Positions 1-9,309 of a stretch of 64,000 bases of DNA are shown here, in pieces (the first letter of the stretch is position 1; the number at the start of each line of letters is the position of its first letter). The DNA lies in the NCBI GenBank assembly GCA_036881905.1, contig JBAJNN010000009.1, positions 1-64,000 of the forward strand, written 5' to 3'. The notes below the pieces were generated by a model. The model did no database searches. It had not been told where the DNA came from and saw only the letters and a program-made list of their open reading frames with translations. The stretch comes from JBAJNN01 sp036881905. Its GTDB lineage: Bacteria > Pseudomonadota > Alphaproteobacteria > Rhizobiales > Im1. Made by a program: the position numbers and the translations under genes.

Positions 1-47
1 CGCTCTCGACCCAGCGGCGTCAGTCGGGCATTGTTGTGGATGTTCAT
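1..47 (-). CDS. IS481-family transposase, N-terminal fragment
   Basis: Starting at the ATG at 47-45 on the minus strand the sequence encodes MNIHNNARLTPLGRER before running off the left edge. This is the characteristic first segment of IS481-family DDE transposases, which begin MNIHKNARLTP.GR and carry an N-terminal helix-turn-helix before the catalytic rve domain. A Shine-Dalgarno-like CCTTGGAGGCAAG lies just upstream of the ATG. Only 16 residues are visible, so activity cannot be judged. The protein would cut and join the ends of its own element. Confidence 0.7.
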   Translation of the reverse strand, partial: MNIHNNARLTPLGRE

Positions 48-134
48 TCGGGCTTGCCTCCAAGGAGGTCTGAAGCTCGGTAACTCCAGTCTCCCCGGTC
101 AGGCCCGAATCGACAACATATTGAAAGCTCACAG
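1..134 (-). mobile_element. IS481-family insertion sequence, left part cut by window edge
   Basis: The minus strand from 134 towards 1 reads CTGTGAGCTTTCAATATG and then a further GTTGT, which resembles the terminal repeat I remember for IS481 (TGTGAAGATTCAATAGG). It abuts CTAG at 135-138, the target sequence IS481 is known to use. The transposase start lies 86 bases further in. Only about 134 bp of the element are in the window. The insertion lies between CTAG and the 3' end of putA, about 40 bp past its stop codon, so putA is not disrupted. The identity of the terminus is from memory and was not searched. Confidence 0.65.
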
Positions 135-177
135 CTAGAGCTGCCCCCCGGTATCGTTGCGCGGGCGCTCCATGGCG

Positions 178-3100
178 TCAGGACAAGGCCGCAAGCAGAG
201 ACGCGTTGCCGCCCGATGCCGTAGTATCGATGCTGACGACACGCTCGCAAGCGAAACGATACAGATAATTCGGGCCTCCAGCCTTGGGGCCGGTGCCGGA
301 CAATCCCTCTCCACCGAAGGGCTGCGCCCCGACGACGGCGCCGATCTGATTACGGTTGACATAGAGATTGCCCACACGCACCCGCCGTCTCACCTCTTCA
401 GCCCTGCGCTTGATGCGGGTGTGAAGGCCGAGCGTTAAGCCGTAACCGGTGGCGTTGATGGCCTCGAAAACCGCGTCCAGCCGGTCGGCGCCATAGCGAA
501 TGACGTGCAGCACTGGACCGAACACCTCGCCTTTCAGCGCGGAGAGTGCTTCGATCTCATAGGCCGCCGGAGCGACGAAGGTTCCGTGATGGGTTTCTTC
601 GCCTAATGGCAGGTCGATCAGCGCTTTCGCCTCACGCGCCATGCGCGCTTTATGCGCTTGCAGCGTTTCCAAGGCGTCGCGATCGATGACCGGACCGATG
701 TCGGTGGCATAGTCGAGCGGATCGCCGATCGTCAGAGTTTCGAGCCTGCCCTTGAGCATGTCTATGACCCGATTGGCGATGTCGTCCTGAACGAACAGCA
801 CCCGCGCCGCCGAACAGCGCTGGCCGGCGCTGTCGAAGACCGAGTCCACAAGGTCGCGCAACGCCTGTTCGGGCAGGGCCGTTGAATCGACGATCATGGC
901 GTTGATGCCGCCGGTTTCGGCAATCAGCGGAATAATCGCCCCATCGCGACTGGACAGCGTTTTGTTGATGATGGCGGCGGTTGCGTTCGACCCGGTGAAG
1001 GCCACGCCCGAACATCGCGCATCGGCAATCAACCGCCCGCCGACGCGCGCGCCCTCGCCCGGCAAAACATGCAAACAATCGCCCGGCACTCCGGCTTTAT
1101 GCAAAAGCTTCACTGCCTCGACCGCCGCCAAGGGCGTTTGTTCGGCCGGCTTGGTGATGACCGTGTTTCCCGCCGCCAGCGCCGCCGCGACCTGGCCAGT
1201 GAAGATGGCGAGAGGGAAATTCCACGGTGAAATACACACGAACACGCCACGGCCGTGCAGGCGCATTTCGTTGCGTTCCCCGGTCGGGCCCGGCATAATG
1301 ACGGGAGCGGAAAATGTTTCTCGCGCGCGCGCCGCATAATAACGTAAAAAATCGACCGCCTCGCGCAGATCGCCAACAGCGTTCTCCAGCGTCTTGCCCG
1401 CTTCGCGCACCATGAGAGCGACAAGCTGGGCCATATTGCTTTCATAAAGCTCGGCGGCTCGTTCGAGAATTTGCGCCCGTTCGCGCCCGCCGAGCAAATC
1501 CCAATCATGTTGCGCGGCATGGGCCTTGGCCAGGGCGCGTTCAATCGCTTCATCATCGGCCTCGGCGACAATGCCGACCTCGACCCGATTATCGTGGGGC
1601 GACACCACACGATGCGACGGCCCGCCCATCGCCTCGCCGCCGACCAGGGCTGTCGCCGTCACCTTGCGTTTAAGCGCGGCGCGGACATCCTCGAGAAAAG
1701 GTTCGCGCACCGTATCCTCCCACAAAGCGAAGCCGCGGGCATTCTTGCGCGGCGCGAAAATATCGCCGGGCAGAGGGATTTGCGGATGGGGAATATCGGT
1801 CAGCTGCTCCGCCCGTTCGACCGGGTCGGCGATAACCTCTGAAATCGGAGCCTTGTCATTGGCGATCCGGTGAACGAAAGAGGTATTGGCGCCGTTCTCC
1901 AGAAGACGGCGAACCAGATAGGCCAGCAAATCCTCATGCGTGCCCACCGGCGCATAGACGCGGCACGGTATGCCGCCGAACCGGTCATCGCCGGCAATCT
2001 CGTCGTATAGGGCTTGGCCCATGCCGTGAAGACGCTGGAATTCAAAGTCGCGATTGGACCCGGCCATCACCATGATCGCGGCCAGGGTGTGGGCGTTATG
2101 GGTGGCGAATTGCGAATAGAATGTATTCGGCCGGCTCAGCATAAATCTTGCACAAGCAAGGTAGGACACATCGGTCAGAACCTTGCGCGTAAACACCGGG
2201 TAGCTGTCGAGCCCGGCTTCTTGCGCGGCCTTGATCTCACTATCCCAGTAAGCCCCCTTGACCAGCCTGACCGGAACCCGCCGCCCGGTGATCGCGGCGA
2301 GTTCGGCCAACCACTCGAGCACGGCAAGCCCGCGTTTGGAATAAGCCTGAACGGCAAGCCCCGGCCCTTCCCAGCCCGCAAGCGCGCCCTCGCCCGCAAG
2401 CCTTGCGAACAGTCCCAAGGACAGATCGAGGCGAAAGGCTTCCTCCGCGTCGATGGTCACGCCGAGGTCGCGTTCACGCGCCATGGCGCACAATGTCAAC
2501 ACACGCTTATAAAGTTCGGTGTCCAGAACACGGCGATTTTTGGGCTCGTAGCGGCAGTGAATGGCGGAGAGTTTGACGGAAAGACCGGGCCGCTCATGCA
2601 GGCTCCGATCCGGCCTGATCGCTCCGGCCTTGTCGGCTATCGCCTCGATGGCGTTGACGTAGGCGCTCATGTAGGCGCGGGCGTCAGCGTCGGTCATCGC
2701 TGCCTCGCCCAGCATATCGTAGGAATAGCGGTAACCGGCCTTTTCTCCGCGCGCGGCGGTTTGAAGCGCTTCGTCGATATTGCGCCCTAAAACGAACTGG
2801 CGCCCCATGACGCGCATGGCGTGACGCAGGGCCTGGCGTATGAAGGGTTCGCCCGAGCGGGCGACCATGCGACGGAAATAACCGGCCGTATTCTTACTTG
2901 CCTCATCGCCGAGATTAATGACCCGGCCGGTCAGCATCAGCCCCCAGGTCGAGGCGTTCACAAACAGAGACTCCGAACGGCCGAAATGCTCCGCCCATTG
3001 CCCCCCGCCGATCTTGTCGGCGATTAGCCTGTCGGCGGTTGCGGCGTCGGGAACGCGCAACAGGGCTTCGGCAAGGCACATCAGCACGACGCCCTCTTCG

Positions 3101-3345
3101 CTCGACAGCGAGTATTCCCGCATGAACGAATCGATACCGCCGGCTTGATGGCGGTTGGCCCTGACCGCATGAACGAGACGGCTTGCCAAAGCCTCGACCT
3201 GATCCTTGGCGGTGCCGTCGAGGCGGGCTTTGGGCAATAATTTCTCGACGACCGCGCACTCATCGGCCATGAGCTTTTCCGCGATGGCCCCGCGCGGCGG
3301 CAAGGCGGGACCCGGCAATTTCATTTTGACGGCGGATTGGAGCAT
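178..3345 (-). CDS. putA: Bifunctional proline dehydrogenase / glutamate-semialdehyde dehydrogenase PutA
   Basis: Oxidises proline to pyrroline-5-carboxylate with FAD and then to glutamate with NAD+. The open frame continues to 3414, but I place the start at ATG 3345 (MLQSAVKMKLPG), giving 1055 residues. The N-terminal half has the PRODH barrel with RVPVRLVKGAYWD near residue 350 and FATHNAHT near 430. The C-terminal half is an aldehyde dehydrogenase with the catalytic cysteine in GQRCSAARV near residue 840 and the closing SIDTTASGGNASLLAAL. There is no N-terminal ribbon-helix-helix domain, so it should not be its own DNA-binding repressor as in E. coli PutA. It is divergent from the UDG gene, with about 190 bp between starts. 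An insertion sequence lies 44 bp downstream. Confidence 0.96.
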   Translation of the reverse strand: MLQSAVKMKLPGPALPPRGAIAEKLMADECAVVEKLLPKARLDGTAKDQVEALASRLVHAVRANRHQAGGIDSFMREYSLSSEEGVVLMCLAEALLRVPDAATADRLIADKIGGGQWAEHFGRSESLFVNASTWGLMLTGRVINLGDEASKNTAGYFRRMVARSGEPFIRQALRHAMRVMGRQFVLGRNIDEALQTAARGEKAGYRYSYDMLGEAAMTDADARAYMSAYVNAIEAIADKAGAIRPDRSLHERPGLSVKLSAIHCRYEPKNRRVLDTELYKRVLTLCAMARERDLGVTIDAEEAFRLDLSLGLFARLAGEGALAGWEGPGLAVQAYSKRGLAVLEWLAELAAITGRRVPVRLVKGAYWDSEIKAAQEAGLDSYPVFTRKVLTDVSYLACARFMLSRPNTFYSQFATHNAHTLAAIMVMAGSNRDFEFQRLHGMGQALYDEIAGDDRFGGIPCRVYAPVGTHEDLLAYLVRRLLENGANTSFVHRIANDKAPISEVIADPVERAEQLTDIPHPQIPLPGDIFAPRKNARGFALWEDTVREPFLEDVRAALKRKVTATALVGGEAMGGPSHRVVSPHDNRVEVGIVAEADDEAIERALAKAHAAQHDWDLLGGRERAQILERAAELYESNMAQLVALMVREAGKTLENAVGDLREAVDFLRYYAARARETFSAPVIMPGPTGERNEMRLHGRGVFVCISPWNFPLAIFTGQVAAALAAGNTVITKPAEQTPLAAVEAVKLLHKAGVPGDCLHVLPGEGARVGGRLIADARCSGVAFTGSNATAAIINKTLSSRDGAIIPLIAETGGINAMIVDSTALPEQALRDLVDSVFDSAGQRCSAARVLFVQDDIANRVIDMLKGRLETLTIGDPLDYATDIGPVIDRDALETLQAHKARMAREAKALIDLPLGEETHHGTFVAPAAYEIEALSALKGEVFGPVLHVIRYGADRLDAVFEAINATGYGLTLGLHTRIKRRAEEVRRRVRVGNLYVNRNQIGAVVGAQPFGGEGLSGTGPKAGGPNYLYRFACERVVSIDTTASGGNASLLAALS

Positions 3346-3499
3346 AGTCACCACATTCCTTGAAGACAGACCGACCGGACAGTGTGTTACGATGTCGGTG
3401 AGAAGCCGAACCATTCCATCATCTGACTTAATTTTATTTTCGGAATAAATGAATCACAAAAGACCAAGCAGCGCAAGAAAATTGGGAATAAGTGCCCCC

Positions 3500-3527
3500 T
3501 TGAACTCCCGGAAAATTTTTTTATCAT
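3500..3527 (+). promoter_or_regulatory. Sigma70-like promoter of the UDG gene, probable leaderless transcript
   Basis: TTGAAC at 3500-3505 and TATCAT at 3522-3527 are separated by 16 bases. The -10 box ends only 6 bases before the ATG at 3534, so transcription should begin at or very near the start codon. No Shine-Dalgarno sequence is visible before that ATG, which fits a leaderless message. Prediction by eye only. Confidence 0.4.
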
Positions 3528-3533
3528 ACACTC

Positions 3534-4397
3534 ATGACAGCCGCAAAACGTTCAAAGTCGAAAAACAATCTGGACCTTCTGCGTTGGTATGGCGAGATGG
3601 GGGTCGAGGAGAGCACCGGTGAGGCGTGTGTCGATCGCTTTTCACCGGCCCGAGAGCCTCGCGACGGCGATGAAAAGGCGGTTGACGCTGGGGTCGCGGG
3701 GCGGAAATCGCCGTCTCCGGCGCCTCTGTTCGCGGTTGAGGAAAAAGGCGATGACACAAGCGCGCGGATCGAGAGTTGTCGGACCATCGCCGAGCTGGTT
3801 GGGATTTTGTCGGCTTTTGACGCTTGCCCGCTGAAAAAAACCGCGACCAATCTCGTCTTTTGCGATGGAACGCCAACGGCGCGGGTCATGATCGTCGGCG
3901 AGGCCCCAGGGCGCGACGAAGACCTGCAGGGCAAGCCCTTTGTCGGGCGGTCGGGCAAATTGCTCGATCGGATGCTGGGCGCGATCGGTCTGTCGCGCCA
4001 TGATGAAGACCCCGCCAAATCCGTCTTTATTTCCAACTGCATTTTCTGGCGCCCGCCTGGCAACCGCAAGCCGAGCGAGGCGGAAACTCTGATGTGCCTG
4101 CCCTTCCTGGAGCGCGGCATCGAGCTTGTCGATCCTGATATTCTAGTTGCTTTGGGCGCAACCGCGGCGCAACGTCTCCTTGGGACGACCAAGGGAATCA
4201 TGCGTTCGCGCGGACAATGGAGCACATATAAAACGCCTCATGGCAAGACGATTGCGGCCATCGCCTCGCTTCACCCCGCCTATCTTCTGCGCCAACCGGC
4301 CCATAAGCGGCTGGCCTGGCAGGATTTTCTCAAAATTCGTGAGGCTCTCGACAAAACGCCTAAGATAGACAAAATCTCAGGTGAGAGCTTATCTTAA
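3534..4397 (+). CDS. Family 4 (UDGa-type) uracil-DNA glycosylase
   Basis: Removes uracil from DNA to start base excision repair. The 287-residue protein has the family motif GEAPGRDEDLQGKPFVG near residues 122-138, SNCIFWRPPGNRKPSEAE, and HPAYLLRQP near the C-terminus. Cysteines in DACPLKK, SNCIFW and LMCLPFL fit the 4Fe-4S cluster ligands of families 4 and 5. The first 85 or so residues are a low-complexity extension common in alphaproteobacterial members. The start codon has no Shine-Dalgarno; see the promoter entry just upstream. The next gene begins 66 bp downstream on the same strand and may be co-transcribed. Confidence 0.9.
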   Translation: MTAAKRSKSKNNLDLLRWYGEMGVEESTGEACVDRFSPAREPRDGDEKAVDAGVAGRKSPSPAPLFAVEEKGDDTSARIESCRTIAELVGILSAFDACPLKKTATNLVFCDGTPTARVMIVGEAPGRDEDLQGKPFVGRSGKLLDRMLGAIGLSRHDEDPAKSVFISNCIFWRPPGNRKPSEAETLMCLPFLERGIELVDPDILVALGATAAQRLLGTTKGIMRSRGQWSTYKTPHGKTIAAIASLHPAYLLRQPAHKRLAWQDFLKIREALDKTPKIDKISGESLS

Positions 4398-4463
4398 AAT
4401 CTTATACCAACGAAAGATCTGCCCTGACGACACTTTCTGTGCGTTTCTTGGAGGCAATAAGTC

Positions 4464-5466
4464 TTGCGCAATTTGATCACCGATGTTCCGGGTCTTTCGG
4501 TCGGTCATGCCGGCAATGCCAAACTTCGCTCCGGGGTCACCGTGCTTTTGCCGGATAAGCCGGTGCACGCCTCGGTCGCAATCCTTGGCGGCGCCGGGAA
4601 CGCGCGAAACCGCCCTGCTCGACCCGCATTTTACCGTTGATACGGTCGATGCGCTGGTGCTCGCCGGCGGTTCAGCCTTCGGCCTCGATGCCGCCTGCGG
4701 AGTACAAATGGCTCTTGCCGCCGAAGGTTGCGGCTTTGCCGTCGGCGCGGCCCGCGTGCCGATCGTCCCGTGCGCTGTCCTGTTCGATCTTCTCAATGGC
4801 GGCGATAAGAACCGGGGCGACATCAACTCCTATGGCGCGCTCGGCCGCGCCGCGCTTTCGGCGGCGACCCGCGACTTCGCAATAGGCAGTGTGGGGGCCG
4901 GAACCGGCGCGATGACGGCGAATCTCAAAGGCGGCCTCGGTTCGGCCTCCGCCCGGCTTGAGAACGGGGCAAGCATCGGCGCGCTCGTCGCCGTCAACGC
5001 ATTCGGCCAGGCGACAATGGGCGACGGCCCGCATTTTTGGGCCGCGCCCTTTGAGCGCAATAGCGAGTTCGGAGGTCTGGGCCTTCCCTCCGGTCCGCTC
5101 TCCGGTGTCGACCGCATCCGTACCAAACATGGTGTCGTAGGCGAGGGGGCCAACACGACAATCGCCATCATCGCGACCGATCTCGATTTCGCCAAGGCCG
5201 ATCTCAAACGGCTTACGATTATGGCTCATGACGGCTTTTCCCGGGCATTATGGCCATCTCACACCGCGCTTGACGGCGATCTCGTCTTCGCCGTCTCGAC
5301 CGCGAAGCGACGCCTTGACGATCCGTTGGATCATATGATCGAGGCCGGTGCCATGGCCTCCGCCGTCATGAGCCGGGCGATTGCCCGCGCCGTCTACGGC
5401 GCGACTTCCAAACCCGGCGATGCGTTGCCTGCCTGGGCCGAGGTCTTTTCGGGGGTCGATGGTTGA
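4464..5466 (+). pseudogene. P1 family peptidase (DmpA / L-aminopeptidase-D-esterase type), frameshifted
   Basis: N-terminal nucleophile hydrolase of the DmpA/BapA group, which self-cleaves before a Ser or Thr; here the site is in GEGANTTIAIIATD. The start is TTG at 4464 (MRNLITDVPGLSVGHAGN), supported by TTGGAGG at 4448-4454. The reading frame from that start is lost at about 4593-4598: after ILGGA the next family residues, PGTRETALLDP, are in a different frame, as if two bases had been lost from GGCGCC[CC]GGGAACG. The rest of the protein, with LVLAGGSAFGLDAA and NLKGGLGSAS, is intact to the stop at 5466. If the frameshift is a sequencing error this is a normal gene of about 334 residues; otherwise only the downstream frame from an ATG at 4483 remains open, with a wrong N-terminus. 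Confidence 0.8.
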
Positions 5467-5500
5467 TATTCGTCCCGTTGCGCCGCATATCCTTAGTTTT

Positions 5501-5605
5501 GGAGCATAGTCCGATCCGGAGAGAGCCGAGGACGATCAAGATGATGCTGGAAAATAAGGGCCTTGGAGCGTGATTGCGATTCGATTTGAGCGCAATCCGC
5601 TCTAG
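5501..5605. repeat. CTAGAGC-type palindromic intergenic repeat, copy 1
   Basis: Two imperfect hairpins in a row. The first runs from GGAGCATAGTCCGATCCGG to GATCAAGATGATGCT, the second from GGAGCGTGATTGCG to CGCAATCCGCTCTAG. The same arrangement is found at 16281-16385, 42901-43006 and, inverted, at 54701-54813. The terminal CTAG contains the stop codon of purN (TAG at 5604-5602 on the minus strand). Families of palindromes beginning CTAGAGC are common between genes in alphaproteobacteria. Confidence 0.8.
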
Positions 5606-6318
5606 TCCCGGCATTGATGCGGGTGGTTTCCTTCCAACGCCGTTCGGGCGCACATATCCTGGTCACATGGCCATGGCGAGATGAGCGGCGGCGTGGCCGT
5701 TTCATGGTCCTTGAATACGACTCGTTCTTCCAAGACCTGGACCCGCCCGCCCGCAACCAGCTTCAGAGCCAGCGGGTAAATCATGTGTTCCGCCTTGAGA
5801 ACCCGCGCCGCCAGACGATCGGGCGTATCGTCGGACAAAACCGGAACGGCGGCCTGGGCGACGATCGGGCCGGAATCCATTTCCGCCCGCATGAAATGAA
5901 CGCTGCACCCGCTGATGCGCCCACCATCGCGCAGAACGCGCTCATGGGGGTCGAGACCACGATAGGAGGGTAAAAGCGAGGGGTGAATATTCAAAATCCG
6001 GTCATGCCACGACGCCACGAAGGACTCGGTCAAAAGACGCATGAATCCGGCGCAGCAGACAAGCTCCACGCCCGCCTTCACCAACGCGTCGCCAATTCTG
6101 GATTCAAAAATCTCACGGTTCGCGGACGCCTTGTGGTCGATGATTATGGCGGCAATACCGGCGGCGCTCGCGAGCTCAAGCCCTTCGGCGCCCGGGCGAT
6201 TGGAGATGACGATTGCAATCTCGGCCGGATAATCGTCGCCCCGGCACGCCTCGATCAGCGCGGCCAGATTGCTGCCGCGCCCCGAAATCAGGACTCCAAC
6301 CTTTTTGCGGGCGTTCAT
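5602..6318 (-). CDS. purN: Phosphoribosylglycinamide formyltransferase
   Basis: Transfers the formyl group of 10-formyl-tetrahydrofolate to GAR in purine synthesis. The 238-residue product opens with KKVGVLISGRGSNLAALI, and has the catalytic set ILNIHPSLLPSYRG (Asn, His) and GCSVHFMRAEMDSGPI (His, Asp). I place the start at ATG 6318-6316, which overlaps the purM stop (TGA 6317-6315) as ATGA, so the two are translationally coupled. The tail beyond about residue 205 (KDHETATPPLISPWP onward) is longer than usual, and the stop codon lies in the CTAG terminus of a dispersed palindromic repeat. Confidence 0.95.
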   Translation of the reverse strand: MNARKKVGVLISGRGSNLAALIEACRGDDYPAEIAIVISNRPGAEGLELASAAGIAAIIIDHKASANREIFESRIGDALVKAGVELVCCAGFMRLLTESFVASWHDRILNIHPSLLPSYRGLDPHERVLRDGGRISGCSVHFMRAEMDSGPIVAQAAVPVLSDDTPDRLAARVLKAEHMIYPLALKLVAGGRVQVLEERVVFKDHETATPPLISPWPCDQDMCARTALEGNHPHQCRD

Positions 6319-7412
6319 GCTCGAGCCGTCTCCCATTTCAGCGAACCCCGTATCACGATACCGGCGTCCTTGCGCCTTTCGATCATACCCAGCCGGCGAA
6401 CTTGAGACCCTGCCGCCGCGAGTTCCCGGGCAATCGGGTCGGCATAATCTTCCCCAACCACAACCGCCATGCCGATACCGCAGTTGAATGTGCGCAGCAT
6501 TTCGCGTTCGTCAATGTGGCCCATCTCCGCGAGCCAGGCGAAAACCGGCTGCGGCGCCATGGTGTCGAGATCGATGACGGCGCTGAGATGGTCGGGCAAG
6601 GCTCTCGGCACATTCTCGATGATCCCGCCGCCGGTGATATGGGCCATGGCCTTGACGGCGCGGCCATGTTTGCCGCGCAAAACCGCCAGGATGGTCCGCG
6701 CGTAGATTTCCGTCGGCTTGAGAAGAGCTTCGCCGAATGAGCAATCCGGCGCGAAGGGCGCCGGCATGGTATAGTCCAGCCGATGATCGGCCATCAGGCG
6801 CCGGATTAGTGAATAGCCGTTTGAATGCGGGCCGGAGGAGGCAAGCCCAAGGATAATGTCTCCCGATTTGACGTCGGATCGCGGCAACAGCGCATCACGT
6901 TCCGCCGCGCCGACGGCGAATCCGGCAAGATCATAGTCGCCATCGGCGTAAAGACCGGGCATTTCCGCCGTTTCGCCGCCGATAAGCGCCGCACCCGCCT
7001 GCCGGCATGCTTGCGCAATCCCCTCGATCACCGTTTTCGCAACCGGAATTTCAAGCCGCGATGCGGCGAAATAATCCAGAAAAAACAGCGGTTCCGCTCC
7101 CTGCACCACAAGATCGTTGACGCACATCGCCACGAGGTCGATCCCGATGGTCTCATGGCGTCCGGTTGCGATGGCGATGCGCAATTTGGTGCCGACGCCG
7201 TCATTGGCGGCCACCAGAACCGGATCCTTTAAACCCGTGGCCTTGAGATCGAAAACCCCGCCGAATCCGCCGAGCCCGGCATCGCTTTCAGGCCGCGCGG
7301 TGCGCGCGGCCAGCGGTTTAATCGCTTCGATCAACGCATTGCCGGCATTGATATCCACGCCGGATCGGTGATAGGTATAGGGGGGAGAACGGTTATAAGA
7401 TTTCTCGCTCAT
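6315..7412 (-). CDS. purM: Phosphoribosylformylglycinamidine cyclo-ligase (AIR synthase)
   Basis: Closes the imidazole ring to make AIR using ATP, the step after PurL. Family motifs include YHRSGVDINAGNALI at the start, SDAGLGGFGGVF, VAANDGVGTKLRIA, LIGGETAEMPG and HITGGGIIENVPR. The frame is open to 7529, but the family start is MSEKSYNRSPPY at ATG 7412, giving 365 residues, the usual length. It leads the purM-purN pair and is divergent from the DUF2066 gene 147 bp away. Confidence 0.96.
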   Translation of the reverse strand: MSEKSYNRSPPYTYHRSGVDINAGNALIEAIKPLAARTARPESDAGLGGFGGVFDLKATGLKDPVLVAANDGVGTKLRIAIATGRHETIGIDLVAMCVNDLVVQGAEPLFFLDYFAASRLEIPVAKTVIEGIAQACRQAGAALIGGETAEMPGLYADGDYDLAGFAVGAAERDALLPRSDVKSGDIILGLASSGPHSNGYSLIRRLMADHRLDYTMPAPFAPDCSFGEALLKPTEIYARTILAVLRGKHGRAVKAMAHITGGGIIENVPRALPDHLSAVIDLDTMAPQPVFAWLAEMGHIDEREMLRTFNCGIGMAVVVGEDYADPIARELAAAGSQVRRLGMIERRKDAGIVIRGSLKWETARA

Positions 7413-7559
7413 AGGACGTCTACAGTCTTTGCACGCAGTCTGTCGAAAGAGATTTTGCGCCAGGGAACACGCGGCGCGCGGAAAAGCATATTCCATGACG
7501 CCCGGCGCTCCCGGGCTGTTTGACGACAAAAGTCGGTCACCGATGAAACAGGCCCCATC

Positions 7560-8702
7560 ATGTCCCTCATAACTCGTCTGAGCGCTACCGTCGATACTCT
7601 TTCATATCGTGAAAGCGGTTTTAGCGGCATCTCCCCCACCATAATGGCTCTCATGATCGCAATATTCGGCCTGACGAGTTTACCGCTTTGCGCTTGTGCC
7701 GATCCGTTCACCGTGTCCGGCATAAAAGTCGATATCAAGGCCAAAAGCGCATCTTCCGCCAAGCACAAGGCGCTCGGTGAGGCGCAAGGGCTCGCCTTCA
7801 GACGAATGATTCGACGAATATCGACAGCTGACGCCGCGCAACAATTCAACATGACAGACCCTGCCCTGACAGGCCCGCTTATGGGGAGCATGACCATAGA
7901 CCGCGAACAAAGCGGCCCTGGAGAATATATCGCGCAATTCACCATTTTCTTCCTGCCGGACAAGGTGCGTGAGCTTCTGGGCGACAAATACATACCCTTT
8001 GCCGAACAGGTCGCGAAACCCGTTTTGCTGTTGCCGATCTGGAACGGCCTTGAGGGACCGATGCTCTGGAATAAGGCTAACCCATGGCGATCCGCCTGGG
8101 CGGGCCTCGATATCGCCAATGCGCTGACTCCGGTTACCCTGCCCGCGGGAGACTTATCCGACCGTTCGACCTTGACCGCCCGACAGGCGCTTGCCGGCGA
8201 CAGTTTGCGCCTCGATGCGCTCAAGGCGCGATATGATGCCCAAGACAGTCTGATCGCCCTGGCGGTGCCGGTCGGCGACGACGCGATTTGGATCACCGTG
8301 ACCGGCAATGGCGCAAACGGGCCGATCCACTATGAGGAGACCGTCATCGCCCCCGCCGACGATCGGGCCGATGCGCTGGAAAGAACGGCCCAACAGTTCC
8401 TGATGCGGATGCAGGATCGCTGGAAACGCGATCTCCTGCATCTCTACACACCGCCGGCCCCGCAGCATACCATGAAGATAACGGTTTCATTCTCAAATAT
8501 CGCGCAATGGGCGCGGATTCGCTCGCGATTGTTATCATCGTCGCTCATCACCAAGGTGGACACAATATCTCTTTCAGGCAAGGCGGCGGTGATCGATATG
8601 ACCTATCGCTACGACCTTGCAGCCTTGCGCCAAAATCTTAAGCGAAACGGATTGACCATAAGGCTCGTCGACGACAGTTGGATTTTGCGTCTCGCAGATT
8701 GA
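7560..8702 (+). CDS. DUF2066 domain-containing exported protein
   Basis: A 380-residue protein of unknown function. Residues about 28-46 (MALMIAIFGLTSLPLCACA) form a hydrophobic signal-like segment, so the mature part should lie outside the cytoplasm. After it comes the DUF2066 signature: FTVSGIKVDIKAKSASSAKHKA and LAFRRMIRRIST. In many alphaproteobacteria this family sits between purM and a phosphatidyltransferase / permease / hdaA set, exactly as here. The start at ATG 7560 gives a long region before the hydrophobic segment; a later ATG near codon 28 is possible. Confidence 0.8.
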   Translation: MSLITRLSATVDTLSYRESGFSGISPTIMALMIAIFGLTSLPLCACADPFTVSGIKVDIKAKSASSAKHKALGEAQGLAFRRMIRRISTADAAQQFNMTDPALTGPLMGSMTIDREQSGPGEYIAQFTIFFLPDKVRELLGDKYIPFAEQVAKPVLLLPIWNGLEGPMLWNKANPWRSAWAGLDIANALTPVTLPAGDLSDRSTLTARQALAGDSLRLDALKARYDAQDSLIALAVPVGDDAIWITVTGNGANGPIHYEETVIAPADDRADALERTAQQFLMRMQDRWKRDLLHLYTPPAPQHTMKITVSFSNIAQWARIRSRLLSSSLITKVDTISLSGKAAVIDMTYRYDLAALRQNLKRNGLTIRLVDDSWILRLAD

Positions 8703-8763
8703 GAGTTCCCTTAAGCCGAAATGCAACCATCGAGGCTCATATTCTTAAATAAGGTCATCGCCT

Positions 8764-9309
8764 GTGAATCTTCCCAATCTCATTACGATCGGACGCATTC
8801 TGCTCGCTCCCCTGACGATTTGGTTTATCATTGCCGGCCGCTTCCCCGAAGCCTTTCTTACGGTCATCGTCGCCGGGGTTTCCGATGCCGCGGATGGCTT
8901 CATCGCCAAACATTTCGATCAAGCGACCGAACTTGGCGCCTATATCGATCCGTTGGCCGACAAGATTCTCCTGGTCGGCATTTACGTCTCGCTCGGCTTC
9001 CTGAATGAAATGCCCTCCTGGCTGGTGATTCTCGCCGTTTCGCGTGATATACTGATTTTAGGTGCCGTTATCTTGTCCTGGCTCATGGACAAGCCGATCG
9101 AAGTCAAACCGATCATGGTGAGCAAGGTCAACACCATGGCCCAGATTGTTTTGGCCTGTATGATATTGGGAGCTCTGGCTTTCGACATCGCGATGGAGGG
9201 CGTTGTTTTGCCATTCGCGGTTATTGTCGCCATGTTGACCGTGGTTTCGGGGGCGAATTATATGTGGCAATGGATGCGCCATATGGCGAACGGGTCCCAA
9301 AATACCTGA
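8764..9309 (+). CDS. CDP-alcohol phosphatidyltransferase family protein (PgsA-like)
   Basis: Integral membrane enzyme that transfers a phosphatidyl group from a CDP-lipid to an alcohol. The family motif is clear: D41, D44, G45, A48, G58, D62 and D66 in DAADGFIAKHFDQATELGAY and IDPLADK. Lysine 49 replaces the usual arginine. The GTG start at 8764 gives 181 residues with about five hydrophobic segments, a normal size. The exact substrate is not settled by sequence; the short, second phosphatidylglycerophosphate-synthase-like paralogue next to hdaA is common in alphaproteobacteria. It overlaps the next frame by up to 46 bp. Confidence 0.85.
   Translation: MNLPNLITIGRILLAPLTIWFIIAGRFPEAFLTVIVAGVSDAADGFIAKHFDQATELGAYIDPLADKILLVGIYVSLGFLNEMPSWLVILAVSRDILILGAVILSWLMDKPIEVKPIMVSKVNTMAQIVLACMILGALAFDIAMEGVVLPFAVIVAMLTVVSGANYMWQWMRHMANGSQNT

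Noticed and set aside
2014..2790. 258-codon plus-strand frame inside putA
   Set aside because: Antisense to the proline dehydrogenase domain; no recognisable protein.
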